Assembly (NCBI RefSeq): GCF_014117325.1
Contig: NZ_CP059732.1
Location: 8,259,501 to 8,323,500, forward strand
DNA: 64,000 nucleotides
Reading direction: 5' to 3'
Origin: Spirosoma foliorum
Lineage (GTDB): Bacteria; Bacteroidota; Bacteroidia; Cytophagales; Spirosomataceae
The position numbers were made by a program, and so were the translations under genes. The notes under the pieces are model-generated. The model saw nothing but the letters and a program-made list of their open reading frames with translations. It made no database searches and was not told the DNA's origin. The first letter of the stretch is position 1; each line of letters starts with the position of its first letter. Below are positions 47,684 to 58,093 of the stretch, piece after piece.

Positions 47684-50102
47684 AAAACGGATAACCTACG
47701 GCAATGTTAAATATCAGATTTTGCTTGCGCCAGTCGGTTTTATCGAAGGCCATCTTATCGATGACCCACTCACTGCCGTCTGTCTGGTAAGGTTTGCGTA
47801 GGGGAGTGGCAATGTCAAGGCGGACCAGAAAGAACGATAAATCAATCCGAACACCGACCCCCGTTCCGATGGCAATCTGTTCGTAAAACCGTTTGGGAAA
47901 CTGGGCTTCAGGACCAAATGTGGTTATGTCTGAGTACGACCAGACGTTTCCGGCATCGGCAAAAACAGCTCCTTCGAGGTACTTGTTGAATTTAACCCGG
48001 AGTTCGGTATTAGCCTCCAGCTTAACGTCGCCACCGCCGTCCTGAAATATGGGAACATTCCGTAAGGTATCGCGCGTGAACAAGCCGGGTCCAATGGCTC
48101 TTGGCCGGAATGCGCGAATACTATTACTCCCTCCAACAAAGTACTGTTTGGTAAATGGCAATGATTTGCCTTTTGAATTACCATACGTAATCCCGACGCC
48201 CGCAAACAGGCGGTTCGCCCAGGTTATTTTTGAGGTTAACTTACGATACAATCGCCCGTCAACATCGAGTCGGAGGTATTGTGCGTAAGGGACCCCGAAA
48301 ATTCCATTCCGATCATCATTTTCTAACGGCTTTCGGAAGAAAAGACTCGCCAGATTGCCCGCCACTTCTGCGTTAGCACTTATCCGATAGCTGGTAGGGG
48401 AGAGTGAACGGATTGGGGAGTTGAAATTAAACGTGTATAAAGAGCTTAAAATGAGCTGATCGGATCGGAAAACCGTGTTGGTATACTGCTGCTTTACAAT
48501 AGGAGCAACATCAGGGTCCGCAAGAATTTCATAAACGCGGTCGGTGACCTGATTTAGGGGAACAAACACATAGTTAATATTGAACGGCTGAAAAACGTGT
48601 TCAACTTGTTGATTTTGTCGCCAGGCATACCCAAAGGTTGTTTGGGCTGAATTAATCCGATACAACCCCCCTCGAAGGATTGTCTGATAACCAATGGTTG
48701 CATTTGTTTTAGGTAGGGCCTGCCGCTGATCATATTTGAACCGGAAGGGAGCTACCAGTCGTGGAAAACTTAGGCTTGCATCGAGGCCAAAGCGATAATT
48801 AGTTACCCCCTCACCAGCGTCGCCGACCTGAAATTCAATCCCGGCATTGGCATTAATGGTCAGTAATTCTGCTCGTTTGAGAGCATTTCGGGTTCGCCAG
48901 CTCACGATGGCCTGTGTACCGTTGAAGTTATTCGAACGAGACGTTCCATCAATCTCCAACCGTACCGATTTTGTCGGATAGGGCGTTAGGTAATAATGGA
49001 CATCCAGGACGGCTGAGTCGCCCTGTTGGTCAGGCTCGAATCGGTTACGCACAAATTTAAACGCACCGACATTAATGAACCGGGAAAGGGTAAGGTCCTG
49101 CATGCGGCTGTTGTAGCGCGTATGGGGTTTCACCGTTACAATGTCGCGAAACAATTTCTGATCGAACCGTCGGGTGGAGTCGATAACCTGGAATTGCTCT
49201 TCTGTTGTATAAGCCCGTCGTCGATTCGTATCATTTCTGGCGGTCGACAGATTATAATTCGGATAAATGAAAATATCGCGAATGTAATAGGGAACGCCAG
49301 CGGCTTCGGGCATATCGGGCTTAATCGCGAAATACAATTTTGTCCGGTGCCGTGCCGTATCGTTGTCGGCAATTACAGCGATATAGTCAGGCAGAAAATA
49401 ATAAAAGCCACGTTGTTTAATGGACTGACTAATGCGTTCGCGCTCTAGTTTGATGTTGTCGAACACATAAGGATCGCCTTTTTTGATAACCGTTCGTCGG
49501 GCCGATGCCAGCAATGCTTTACGAACGGGGGTGGAGTCAACCAGAAAGCCCGCTGAATCGATCAAAAAGCGCTGTTTAACATCTACCTCATAAGCACCAC
49601 GCGCCTTATAGCCATCTTCGGTTAGCTTTCCGGTAGCATCAGACCCGAAATAACCCTGATTCTGCAAGGTTGCCTTGAAAACCGGAATATTGGAGGTGAT
49701 GGCTTTAGCGCTGGCCAATACAGGCTCCTGCCCAAATTTTTTCCGGAACCACGACCGGAACCCTTTCGGTTTTTTGGGCTCTCCGAACAGGTAGTACAAA
49801 CCAACTTTGTAGGGATAGCCAAAGAGCTGTTTATTGGGACGAGGGCGAGCCAGGGCTGTTAACTGTTCTTTCAGGCCAGCTTGCTCCGTGGCCGAAACGG
49901 TTGAATCGGCATGAATAGTAATATCGGTACCCATGTACAACCGCTCATTCGATGGTAAATGCTTGGCTATGTTACAGGCACTGAGTAAAATACATAAGCT
50001 ATACGGTAATAAAGAAGTGGCTAATCGACGGTTCTTTACCCGTATACGCAAGGTAAAAAACAGCCCGTTGAAAAAAGAGTTTATCAGCGATAGGTATCTC
50101 AT
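47682..50102 (-). CDS. tamL: BamA/TamA-family outer-membrane lipoprotein (TamL)
   Basis: An 806-residue protein whose lipobox LLSAC lies near residue 43. The segment before it is long, so a start at a downstream TTG (TLRIRVKNRRLATSLLP) is possible. POTRA-like repeats fill the first half (GDPYVFDNIKLERERISQSI). The C-terminal Omp85 barrel begins near residue 400, with IDGTSRSNNFNGTQAIVSW and the lid-loop motif SIRAFRPRAIGPG, and ends VRLDIATPLRKPYQ. With TamB, which starts 6 bases upstream on the strand, it forms the TAM system for lipid transport or insertion of outer-membrane proteins. Lipidated TamL is the Bacteroidota form. Confidence 0.82.
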   Translation of the reverse strand: MRYLSLINSFFNGLFFTLRIRVKNRRLATSLLPYSLCILLSACNIAKHLPSNERLYMGTDITIHADSTVSATEQAGLKEQLTALARPRPNKQLFGYPYKVGLYYLFGEPKKPKGFRSWFRKKFGQEPVLASAKAITSNIPVFKATLQNQGYFGSDATGKLTEDGYKARGAYEVDVKQRFLIDSAGFLVDSTPVRKALLASARRTVIKKGDPYVFDNIKLERERISQSIKQRGFYYFLPDYIAVIADNDTARHRTKLYFAIKPDMPEAAGVPYYIRDIFIYPNYNLSTARNDTNRRRAYTTEEQFQVIDSTRRFDQKLFRDIVTVKPHTRYNSRMQDLTLSRFINVGAFKFVRNRFEPDQQGDSAVLDVHYYLTPYPTKSVRLEIDGTSRSNNFNGTQAIVSWRTRNALKRAELLTINANAGIEFQVGDAGEGVTNYRFGLDASLSFPRLVAPFRFKYDQRQALPKTNATIGYQTILRGGLYRINSAQTTFGYAWRQNQQVEHVFQPFNINYVFVPLNQVTDRVYEILADPDVAPIVKQQYTNTVFRSDQLILSSLYTFNFNSPIRSLSPTSYRISANAEVAGNLASLFFRKPLENDDRNGIFGVPYAQYLRLDVDGRLYRKLTSKITWANRLFAGVGITYGNSKGKSLPFTKQYFVGGSNSIRAFRPRAIGPGLFTRDTLRNVPIFQDGGGDVKLEANTELRVKFNKYLEGAVFADAGNVWSYSDITTFGPEAQFPKRFYEQIAIGTGVGVRIDLSFFLVRLDIATPLRKPYQTDGSEWVIDKMAFDKTDWRKQNLIFNIAVGYPF

Positions 50103-50108
50103 AACGAA

Positions 50109-53100
50109 TTAATTCAGCGCGGGGCCTGGCGATGACCGACGGAAAATTTCGGACAGTGTGTTATAATCCATCGAGATGATGAACCCAACTCCCGTTTCGA
50201 TAATATAGCCATCCAATACGGCCTGGTAGTCATTGCGTCGGTACGCCCGCAATACATAACGACCATCGCGGGTAACGTTGTAATTGGCCGACACGTTGTC
50301 GAATACCTGATTCTGACTGGGCACTGCGGCCTGAGCCGAGTTGTCCAGAACGAAGTTTTTGCCGACCGAAACGGTGACGCGACCAGCCAGAAAACTACGC
50401 GATAACCCTACGTTCAGATCGGTGCGGGAGCCGTTTGTAGTGCCGCCCGTATTGGAGCTACCTGCCTGCGATAATAAGTTAAAATCGACATCGAACCCTT
50501 TCAACACACCCGACGCCAACCGACCCAGTTGGTCCGAGATTAGTTTACTGACACTGCTACGAGCGATGTTTTCGGCCTGGGTATTCAACCCGCCATTATC
50601 CGAGCCGGAGAAGAAGTCCGACGAGTTTTCGGGTAGGAATCGATTCAGAATCAGGAGGGCAAACACCTGTTTGTTGACTTGCGCGGGGTCTTGCCGGAGA
50701 AGCTTAAGCTTATCTTCAACCGTTGATCCCAGGTCGCTATACTGACTTGTGCTGTTGTTTTCTATCTCAGGAGAGCGAATATCAAAGCTCAATTTGGGCG
50801 CTGCCAGATTATCACTAATGGTAAGGTCGACCTCAAAAGGAAGCTTACGTTTGAGCGAGGCCGCATTGATGGATGATGTCTCATTGCCAATCAGGTCGCC
50901 AGGGGGAGCCGAAACTTTGTAGACAGCCGTCATATTGATGTCGGCTTTGAGCGGATCGCCGGTAAAATTGATGTAACCGCCTTTCTGAAGCTGGAACTGT
51001 CTTTTTAGTACCTGATAGGTCAGCGAATATTCGCCCTCGGTCACTTCATAGCGACCAAGCACCGTCAGCTGTCCTGATGCATTGACGCCTATATTGAGTC
51101 GGGCGTTGCCGCGTGCCCGCAGGTAATCACCGTTTAGTTCATCGACAACAATAGTCAATTCTGATTTTTCATCCGCTTCCAGATCGACCGAAATGGTTGA
51201 GTTGCTTAACTCCTCAAAGGCTAGTTTGGGGGCAAGCGTGTCCTTTTTGGGCTTGTATAAATATTTAGTTAGCGCCAGTGAATCGTTGTGGTTGATAAAC
51301 GTTACAATTCCGTTCGATTCATCTGCACTCACCGATTCGTCGGGCAGTACCATCGAGATTTTGCTATCGTCATCAAGCCGGACCGTACCGTTAATGGATG
51401 CATTGGACCCTGTTCCTTTAATTCGCAGATCAGTACTGACAGCGGCCTGTCCGTAGGCATAATCATTGTCTTTTCGGCTGGCGTTGAGCACCTGGAAATG
51501 ATCGGCCTGAACGCGTAGGTTGTAGGCAACGTTGGGCAGGTTTTTGAGGGTAACGGTGCCGTTTGTCGTCAGCGTACGGTTCAGGGTATCCCGCAATTTG
51601 AAGTCGTTAAACGTAATGGTTTGATTCGAGAAAGCGAGTGCCGACTTATCGATTCGATAGGTAGAATTGAGCTGTTTGATGTTAAAGGCAACGGAATCAA
51701 AATCGACTTTACCATCTAATTTAGGATTGTCGGTGGCTCCCGCTACGGTAAAATCACCAACGAGTTGACCCTTCGCCTGTCGTAGCTCACCAAAACTGAA
51801 GGCTTCAATGGTTCGGGCATCCAGCCGTTTCAGATTAATCGCTAAGTCGAGTGCTTCCTTGGCGTTTTCAGGATTATAAAAACCCGTAACCGTAACGTCG
51901 TTATACGGCCCCGTAAGGGTGGTGTTTACGTTAATACGGCCATCGTCGCCATTTCTCAGCCGGGCTGTCAGGTTACCAATCGGTTTCTGCATCACCTTCA
52001 GGCTATCGACGTAAATCGATCCAATAAAGGAGAGCTTGTTCGTTGTATTCAGATAATCCCGGACAATGATGGTGCCGTTCAACTGACCGCTGGCCAGCGT
52101 CGTATCCTGATTAGCCAGCCGGGCCAGGTTAGCCAGCTCAATGGCATGTGCTGTTACGCGAATCGGCGCATTTTCGTATTGTTCGGTATTGCTGATGTCG
52201 AGCGATTGCTGCCCGGTTTCCAGGTGAAGGTTGTTGATCCGTACGCCATTTTTACCGTACTGGGCAAAACCGGTGGTATCCGTTTTCCAGCGTTCGTAAT
52301 TGGTAAGTAGCCCATTCGGCGCAAACTGGAATCGATAACTAGAGTCAACAATACTCAACGTGCCTGCCAGGCCGTGAAGATCCTGATTGATGGAATCTTT
52401 GTTGACGACAGCAAACCGGAACTGGTTGTTAGCGGCTATACCATTCAGATCCGTCTGGCGAATGGTCATGCCGTTATAGAGTATCCCATTAATACGGCCA
52501 TCTACTTTCAACCGATTATTGGCTCCCCGAATGGCAAAGCTACTTCCCTGAAGCGTCGTTGTATCGTACACCACGACACCCGTGCGAAGGACGGCCGATA
52601 GCGTCGTATCGCGGTTATTATCCAGATAAGCATCGAATCGGACGGTATCCAAGCGCGTTAAAGCCGGAACAAAAGCCTGAAACAACGGATTCTGGTAGGC
52701 TTTAAGCGACATAGTAAACGCATGCGGGGGCGGAATTTTCTTGTAAGCCAGCGATGGTAAGGCAATGTATTGGCTGATTTCGCCCGCAATAATGTCGTAC
52801 AACTGTGCATAGTCGAACTGACCATTCAGTTTAAGCTGGGCACCCGGCAAGCGGGCAACCACGTTCTTTGTGTTGCCATCAGCCGCTAGTTTCGCATAAA
52901 GCGAATCGATTGGGTAGTTTTTCCCATTCAAACTCAAAACGGCATCGCTCGCCGAAACGGTACCAACAGGCTTCGCCGGATCGGTTGAGGCCATGTCGAG
53001 TATAATCTTTCCTTTAAGCGAAAGCGGATCTTTATAAAACTTGAGTTTTTGTAGGTTCAGCTCCTGTATAGCCACTTCTCCAGCTACACTGGGGAAATCG

Positions 53101-55208
53101 CCTTTCAGCCCAACTTTGGTATCGATGCTCAGATTGGCATTAGGGTCTTTAAGCGCACCCGTTATATTCAGAAGGCCATTCGATAGTCGGCCCTTCGCAT
53201 CAAGATTTTGGTAAACATAGCCGTTTAAATCGGCTGATTGTATGGCCAGGTCAAAATTGGTCGTCAGTGTTTTAACATCAATTCCCCGTCCGTTGACAGT
53301 GGCCCGGCCCGTTATTTTACCAACCGTTCCGGTTTGTTTGAGCCACTTACCTGCATCGAACTGATTAAGGTTGAGTGTTCCTTTATAGGTTTGATTCTTC
53401 CCGGCAACAAAGCCTGCCAGTCGCCCATCGAAATTGGCCGTACCCCATTCCGTATTCAGTTTGGTATCTAAAATAAGGTCATTCAGCTGACCATTGATTT
53501 TACCCGTCAGTTTTAGTGTTTTAGGGAGATCAATTGAGGAAGGTATAGAGCCTTTAGGTGCCAGCTTGTTAATATCGGCTAAACTGGTTGTTGCTTCCTG
53601 CACCGTCATCGCTACGCCCAAATGATTAGGGTCGGTTACGTTTGTCAGCTTACCACTGGCACGAAGTCTGGTACCAGACAACATGGTCAGCTCAATACGG
53701 GGTAAATTCAGGGCGGCCAACGTACCAACCGCCTGTGCATTGGCTTTGAAAACTCCTCCCTTATTCCCCGCAAATGGGGGCGTGTTGGCCAGATCGGGAG
53801 CTAGCTTCAATACATCATCTACCGACAGGCGACTGTCGCGCAGATTTACCCGGACGTTTACCCGCTTCGCAAAGCGTGGATTGCTAAGTTGAGCCAGCGA
53901 GTCATAACGCAACACTACCTGATCGCGAAGGAGGGTGGTTGGCGTTTGGATATAGAGTTTGGTTAACGTTGTGGTAGTGTCGGTGTAAAGCAGATTTCCG
54001 TCGAGCTGCTGAAGTACAAAAGTATCGCCAGCCTTTGCTGTAGCAGCCCGGAAACGACCGTTGCGCAGTTGTCCACTAATCCGTTGCCCGCGCTTACCTA
54101 AATCCTGATAAGCCAGAAACTTACCATCGATTCCTAAGTTTTGTAAATCAAGGTGGCCATAATCTAGCCCTTGCTTCTGACGGGGAGCCGTTTCATCATC
54201 GAATCGAACCCGATTGTTCGCAAAACGAACGTTGGTCAACTTCGCCTGCCAGCCCGGCGTGGATTCGCCCGGCGCTGTTGATGTGGTAGCTGATGTTGGC
54301 GTTGTGGCAGTCGGCTTCTTGCTTGGCTTGGTTAACGTAGCGGCAATATCGGCATTGGTGAGATTGAGCGATTTAAGACCGATTTTTTCACCTTCCAGGT
54401 ATAAATAATCGGATTCCATGGCGAGCTGATCGGCACTTCCCTGGGTTTTGAAGTCGGCCGTTTCAACTCGAACGTCCCATTTTGTGTGATTGAGCTGCCA
54501 TTTTCCCAAGGCCAGATCGAGCGTATCGCCGGGTTTGCTTGGGGAACTTGGTGGCGTCGGCAAGCCTTCGTACAGACGGGTATAGATATTCAAACCATTC
54601 GCAGCCACATTGGCTAGATGATATTGCGATTTGGCTACGTCAGTCTTGTCGAATGTTGCTTTCAGACTATCCAGATAGGCATTTACATCGGCTCCTGCTA
54701 CATCATCTTTATACTTAATCCGAACGTCGCGAAGCGCAATTCCCTTCAGGTTTATCGCCATTGGCGTCGACACGGTGTCGGATGGCTCGGGTGTACCAGT
54801 GGGTTTTGTAATGAAAGCGTTGAGAATGTATTGGAAATTGAACGCGGTATCGGGGAGTGTACGAGTAACATTCAGCTTGATGTGCTCTAGTTCTATCTGA
54901 TTCAGAGCAACCCGATTGTTGAGTAGCCCCCACATATCGAGATCAACGCGCATTCGGCCACCGTTCAGCAGGGTATCGCCTTTGGGCGTTTTGAAAAACA
55001 CATCTTCCAGTTCAATCCAATCGGGAATAGAGTATTTAATACGTCCAATATGGAAGGGCGACTGAAGTTTTTGAGCGAGATAAGAGTTTACTTGTTTCGT
55101 TACAAACTGTTGTCCCCAGGGTGTCGTAGCCACAAGCACCACAAATCCTCCCAGCAACAGGACGAGGGCAAGGATACCAAGAAGAACACGAACGATCAGT
55201 TTCGCCAC
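50109..55208 (-). CDS. tamB: TamB, inner-membrane-anchored translocation/assembly module protein
   Basis: This 1699-residue protein has an N-terminal anchor (LIVRVLLGILALVLLLGGFV), then a very long beta-helical stretch with many repeated strands and AsmA-like segments (GLLNNRVALNQIELEHIKL). The C-terminal DUF490-type region includes GQLTVLGRYEVTEGEYSLTY and LNVGLSRSFLAGRVTVSVGKNF. The size and order match TamB of Bacteroidota. It spans the periplasm and bridges phospholipid between membranes with TamL. The TamL gene follows 6 bases later in the same direction, so the pair is probably one transcript. Confidence 0.85.
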   Translation of the reverse strand: MAKLIVRVLLGILALVLLLGGFVVLVATTPWGQQFVTKQVNSYLAQKLQSPFHIGRIKYSIPDWIELEDVFFKTPKGDTLLNGGRMRVDLDMWGLLNNRVALNQIELEHIKLNVTRTLPDTAFNFQYILNAFITKPTGTPEPSDTVSTPMAINLKGIALRDVRIKYKDDVAGADVNAYLDSLKATFDKTDVAKSQYHLANVAANGLNIYTRLYEGLPTPPSSPSKPGDTLDLALGKWQLNHTKWDVRVETADFKTQGSADQLAMESDYLYLEGEKIGLKSLNLTNADIAATLTKPSKKPTATTPTSATTSTAPGESTPGWQAKLTNVRFANNRVRFDDETAPRQKQGLDYGHLDLQNLGIDGKFLAYQDLGKRGQRISGQLRNGRFRAATAKAGDTFVLQQLDGNLLYTDTTTTLTKLYIQTPTTLLRDQVVLRYDSLAQLSNPRFAKRVNVRVNLRDSRLSVDDVLKLAPDLANTPPFAGNKGGVFKANAQAVGTLAALNLPRIELTMLSGTRLRASGKLTNVTDPNHLGVAMTVQEATTSLADINKLAPKGSIPSSIDLPKTLKLTGKINGQLNDLILDTKLNTEWGTANFDGRLAGFVAGKNQTYKGTLNLNQFDAGKWLKQTGTVGKITGRATVNGRGIDVKTLTTNFDLAIQSADLNGYVYQNLDAKGRLSNGLLNITGALKDPNANLSIDTKVGLKGDFPSVAGEVAIQELNLQKLKFYKDPLSLKGKIILDMASTDPAKPVGTVSASDAVLSLNGKNYPIDSLYAKLAADGNTKNVVARLPGAQLKLNGQFDYAQLYDIIAGEISQYIALPSLAYKKIPPPHAFTMSLKAYQNPLFQAFVPALTRLDTVRFDAYLDNNRDTTLSAVLRTGVVVYDTTTLQGSSFAIRGANNRLKVDGRINGILYNGMTIRQTDLNGIAANNQFRFAVVNKDSINQDLHGLAGTLSIVDSSYRFQFAPNGLLTNYERWKTDTTGFAQYGKNGVRINNLHLETGQQSLDISNTEQYENAPIRVTAHAIELANLARLANQDTTLASGQLNGTIIVRDYLNTTNKLSFIGSIYVDSLKVMQKPIGNLTARLRNGDDGRINVNTTLTGPYNDVTVTGFYNPENAKEALDLAINLKRLDARTIEAFSFGELRQAKGQLVGDFTVAGATDNPKLDGKVDFDSVAFNIKQLNSTYRIDKSALAFSNQTITFNDFKLRDTLNRTLTTNGTVTLKNLPNVAYNLRVQADHFQVLNASRKDNDYAYGQAAVSTDLRIKGTGSNASINGTVRLDDDSKISMVLPDESVSADESNGIVTFINHNDSLALTKYLYKPKKDTLAPKLAFEELSNSTISVDLEADEKSELTIVVDELNGDYLRARGNARLNIGVNASGQLTVLGRYEVTEGEYSLTYQVLKRQFQLQKGGYINFTGDPLKADINMTAVYKVSAPPGDLIGNETSSINAASLKRKLPFEVDLTISDNLAAPKLSFDIRSPEIENNSTSQYSDLGSTVEDKLKLLRQDPAQVNKQVFALLILNRFLPENSSDFFSGSDNGGLNTQAENIARSSVSKLISDQLGRLASGVLKGFDVDFNLLSQAGSSNTGGTTNGSRTDLNVGLSRSFLAGRVTVSVGKNFVLDNSAQAAVPSQNQVFDNVSANYNVTRDGRYVLRAYRRNDYQAVLDGYIIETGVGFIISMDYNTLSEIFRRSSPGPALN

Positions 55209-55512
55209 AATAAATTAAGTTTCCGGTTGCCACGAAACCGGTTTAGTGTTTGCTAGTGAAAACAAGGGTTTCCTTCCATAACGAGTATGGCCGGAAAATG
55301 TTACGAGATAATCCCAAAGCTGCTAAATGTCCAGATACATCTCCAATTTATCAAATTGACCCTGTAAATGACCAAATAGGTGGCTTAGCATTGCTTCATT
55401 ACTAATACGACATTAGACGAACTATTATGCTATACGTCAATCATGAACATTAACCGATTGGCTAGTTAGGCAACCTTTTGTCCGGTTCCAGGGCTCTTTC
55501 TTGAACAAGTTG

Positions 55513-55543
55513 TTGCAGACCCGAGTCTCAGGGGGTAATTTTG
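55513..55543 (+). promoter_or_regulatory. Bacteroidota promoter upstream of terC
   Basis: TTG at 55513-55515 (-33) and TAATTTTG at 55536-55543 (-7, matching TAnnTTTG) are 20 bases apart, and the terC ATG is 20 bases beyond. The remainder of the gap 55209-55512 after tamB showed no gene or further signal. Confidence 0.5.
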
Positions 55544-55563
55544 GGCTTCACTTCGGTTCAACC

Positions 55564-56375
55564 ATGAGCAACCTTTTTACTGCTGAATCTATTATCAGTC
55601 TGCTAACCCTGACATTTTTAGAAATTGTCCTGGGTATCGATAACATTATTTTCATCTCCATTGCGGCCAACAAGCTTGCGCGACAAGATCAGCCTAAAGC
55701 CCGAAATATCGGTTTAGCGTTAGCAATGGGATTCCGGCTGGTACTATTATTGGGTATTTCATTTGTGATATCACTGAGTAAGCCGTTTACGCACGTTGAT
55801 GCGGGCTGGTTCAAAGCGGCTTTTACGGGTCAAAGCCTGATTCTGTTTGGCGGAGGGCTGTTTCTGCTTTATAAAGCTACTTCCGAAATTCACCATAAAT
55901 TGGAGGGGGGGGAGATCATGAGGAAACGGGCACTGTAAAAAGTAAGACCACTATTTCGACCGTGGTGACGCAAATTGCCATTACCAACATCGTGTTCTCC
56001 ATCGACTCGATTCTAACGGCTATCGGTCTGACGCAGAACGTAGCCATCATGATGATAGCCGTTGTGTTATCTATCCTGATCATGATGTTCTTTGCTGGCC
56101 CGGTCGGCTCGTTTGTGAACGAACACCCTACGATTCAAATGCTGGGGCTGGCTTTCCTGATTATGATCGGGTTTATGCTGGTAGCCGAAGGCGCTCACTT
56201 ATCGGAGGTCGAAATTTTCAATCAGGAAGTTGGTTCTGTGCCCAAAGGTTATCTCTACTTTGCCATCGCCTTCTCGCTGCTGGTTGAATTCCTGAATATT
56301 CGGCTGCGCAAAAAACAGAGTCCCGTTAAGCTGCATTCTTACGAAGGCCAGCCCGATCAGGACGGAATGATTTAA
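55564..56375 (+). pseudogene. TerC-family membrane protein, frame broken at a G8 run
   Basis: Frames 55564-55938 and 55962-56375 are the two halves of one TerC protein (about 270 residues if restored). The first half has the family signature LEIVLGIDNIIFISIAANKL. The second has VTQIAITNIVFSIDSILTAIGL and IMMFFAGPVGSFVNEHPTIQMLGLAF in pieces. The break is at eight G (55915-55922). Adding one G or removing two restores a loop reading about DHEETGTVKSKTTISTVVTQ. Seven helices are expected. TerC proteins are linked to tellurite resistance and to manganese export during protein secretion. The break may be real or a sequencing error. Confidence 0.75.
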
Positions 56376-56385
56376 TAGTAGTATA

Positions 56386-56474
56386 TAGGAGTGAGGAACG
56401 AGAAGGGAGAATGCTCCGCCAGAAAAAGCGTGCATCAGCCATTCTCGTTTCTCGCTCCTCATTCCTCACTCCTT
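56386..56474. repeat. imperfect inverted repeat between terC and nuoN
   Basis: TAGGAGTGAGGAACGAGAA on the left is approximately complemented by the run ending TTCCTCACTCCTTA on the right; inner parts GAGAATG and CATTCTC also pair. It lies between two co-directional genes and may end terC transcription. The arms are low-complexity GAG/CTC sequence. Confidence 0.4.
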
Positions 56475-56485
56475 AAGCAAAAACG

Positions 56486-58003
56486 TTGTCCCTTACCGAT
56501 CAATTAAACGACATTATTAACAGCCTCGGTGGTTTTGGACCAGAGGTGTGGTTATCGGTGGCTTTTTGTGGGCTGCTCGTGGCTGAACTTGTTTTAGGTC
56601 GAGTAACCCCCTTGTCAAAAGTTCGCCGATGGTTAGTTGGGTTAAGTGTCGGGATCGTATTGGTAGCGGGAGTATGGGCCGTACTATTGCCAACGCGAGG
56701 GTATTTGTTCATGCACCTGTTGTTCGTTGACAACCAAGCGATTTTTATTCAATTAGTTGTTGCGTTGAGCGCCGTAGCTGTTTTGCTATATGAAGCTTTT
56801 ACGACGTCAGAGCGAGTTGACGGACAGTCGAAATTACCGCTTGAATGGTATGCGCTGTTGATTGCCATGACACTTGGGCTATTTCTAATGGCGATGTCAG
56901 TCAATTTGTTGAGCATTTACCTGAGCATCGAATTAGTTTCCATCTGTTCTTATTTACTTACGGCACTCACCAGGGAGCGGAAAGCATCGGAAGGGGGGGT
57001 TAAGTACTTACTTTTCGGGGCCGTTAGTTCGGCCATTATGCTATATGGCATGTCGTTGCTGTATGGCATGACCGGTACGCTAGACTTGACCGCCGATGTT
57101 TTTGGCGCAGAACTTGCCCGGCAAGATGGCGCTATAGCAACAGTCGCTTTGCTGTTAACCGGAGCCGGGTTGTTTTTCAAACTGGCGGGTGTGCCGTTCC
57201 ATGTCTGGACGCCGGATGCTTATGAAGCGGCTCCCGTTCCCGTAGCGGCCTTCTTTTCGGTTGGGCCTAAGGCGGCTGCAGTACTCGTGCTCATGCGCAT
57301 TGTAACAGCCCTCCCGGCCGAGTCGGTGTTTGGTGAGACTCCGGCTAATTCGCTCCAAACGCCATTGGCTGTGCTGGCACTGGCTGGTATTCTGATTGGT
57401 AATCTATCGGCGCTGCGCCAAACCGATGCGAAGCGATTATTGGCTTACTCGACTATTGCTCACGCGGGGTTTCTTCTTGTTGGGGTTGTGGCCATGAGTC
57501 AGGCAGGCTTTGAGGCTGTGTTTTTCTACGTTGGCACCTATTTGTTTATTTCGCTGGCCGCTTTCTTCCTGGTCGACTTACTAGCCAGGAGCGCTGGCTC
57601 AGATTTAACGATTAGCAACTTCGCGGGGTTGGGCCCAAAGCAACCCTTATTGTCGGTGGCGCTAACAGTAGTTATGCTTGCCTTAACCGGTTTGCCACCA
57701 ACGGTTGGGTTTACAGCCAAACTCTTATCGTTTTCGGCGCTTTATGATGCTTACCAGCAAAGTGGTAATTCCTGGCTGCTGGCTTTATTTGGGCTGGGTT
57801 TGCTGAACGCGCTGATCTCGTTAGTCTATTATCTCAAAATTCCTTTCCTGCTATTTTTTCGGCCCACCTTATCTGCCGAAAACTCCCAACAGGTAACGCA
57901 AATACCCAAAGTTGCTGTCTGGTTGAGCGTTGGATTAGTCATACCAATCGTCGGTTTATTTTTGAAGCCAGAAGTCCTGCTACATTGGCTGGTGAACTGG
58001 TAA
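56486..58003 (+). CDS. nuoN: NADH-quinone oxidoreductase subunit N (NuoN)
   Basis: The 505-residue, multi-helix protein has the proton-translocating antiporter-like signature: SIELVSICSYLLTALTRER, KYLLFGAVSSAIMLYGMSLL with the conserved Lys, and FKLAGVPFHVWTPDAYEAAP. The later TIAHAGFLLVGVVAM follows. No ATG suits, so the start is a TTG (56486) giving MSLTDQLNDIINSLGG. NuoN is a membrane-arm subunit of complex I. The gene is alone here; the rest of the nuo operon is not in the window. Confidence 0.88.
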   Translation: MSLTDQLNDIINSLGGFGPEVWLSVAFCGLLVAELVLGRVTPLSKVRRWLVGLSVGIVLVAGVWAVLLPTRGYLFMHLLFVDNQAIFIQLVVALSAVAVLLYEAFTTSERVDGQSKLPLEWYALLIAMTLGLFLMAMSVNLLSIYLSIELVSICSYLLTALTRERKASEGGVKYLLFGAVSSAIMLYGMSLLYGMTGTLDLTADVFGAELARQDGAIATVALLLTGAGLFFKLAGVPFHVWTPDAYEAAPVPVAAFFSVGPKAAAVLVLMRIVTALPAESVFGETPANSLQTPLAVLALAGILIGNLSALRQTDAKRLLAYSTIAHAGFLLVGVVAMSQAGFEAVFFYVGTYLFISLAAFFLVDLLARSAGSDLTISNFAGLGPKQPLLSVALTVVMLALTGLPPTVGFTAKLLSFSALYDAYQQSGNSWLLALFGLGLLNALISLVYYLKIPFLLFFRPTLSAENSQQVTQIPKVAVWLSVGLVIPIVGLFLKPEVLLHWLVNW

Positions 58004-58093
58004 ACAATGCCCGGTTGCTCAACTACGGCTACGATTACTCAAAAAAGGGGACTTTTTTCGTTTCTTTGTGCTTCAATAAGTTGTTGTGTGCCT

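Noticed and set aside
58007..58093. Upstream extension of the heptose kinase frame
   Set aside because: The added residues lie before the conserved kinase start and read like the tail of a noncoding gap; ATG 58094 fits the family.
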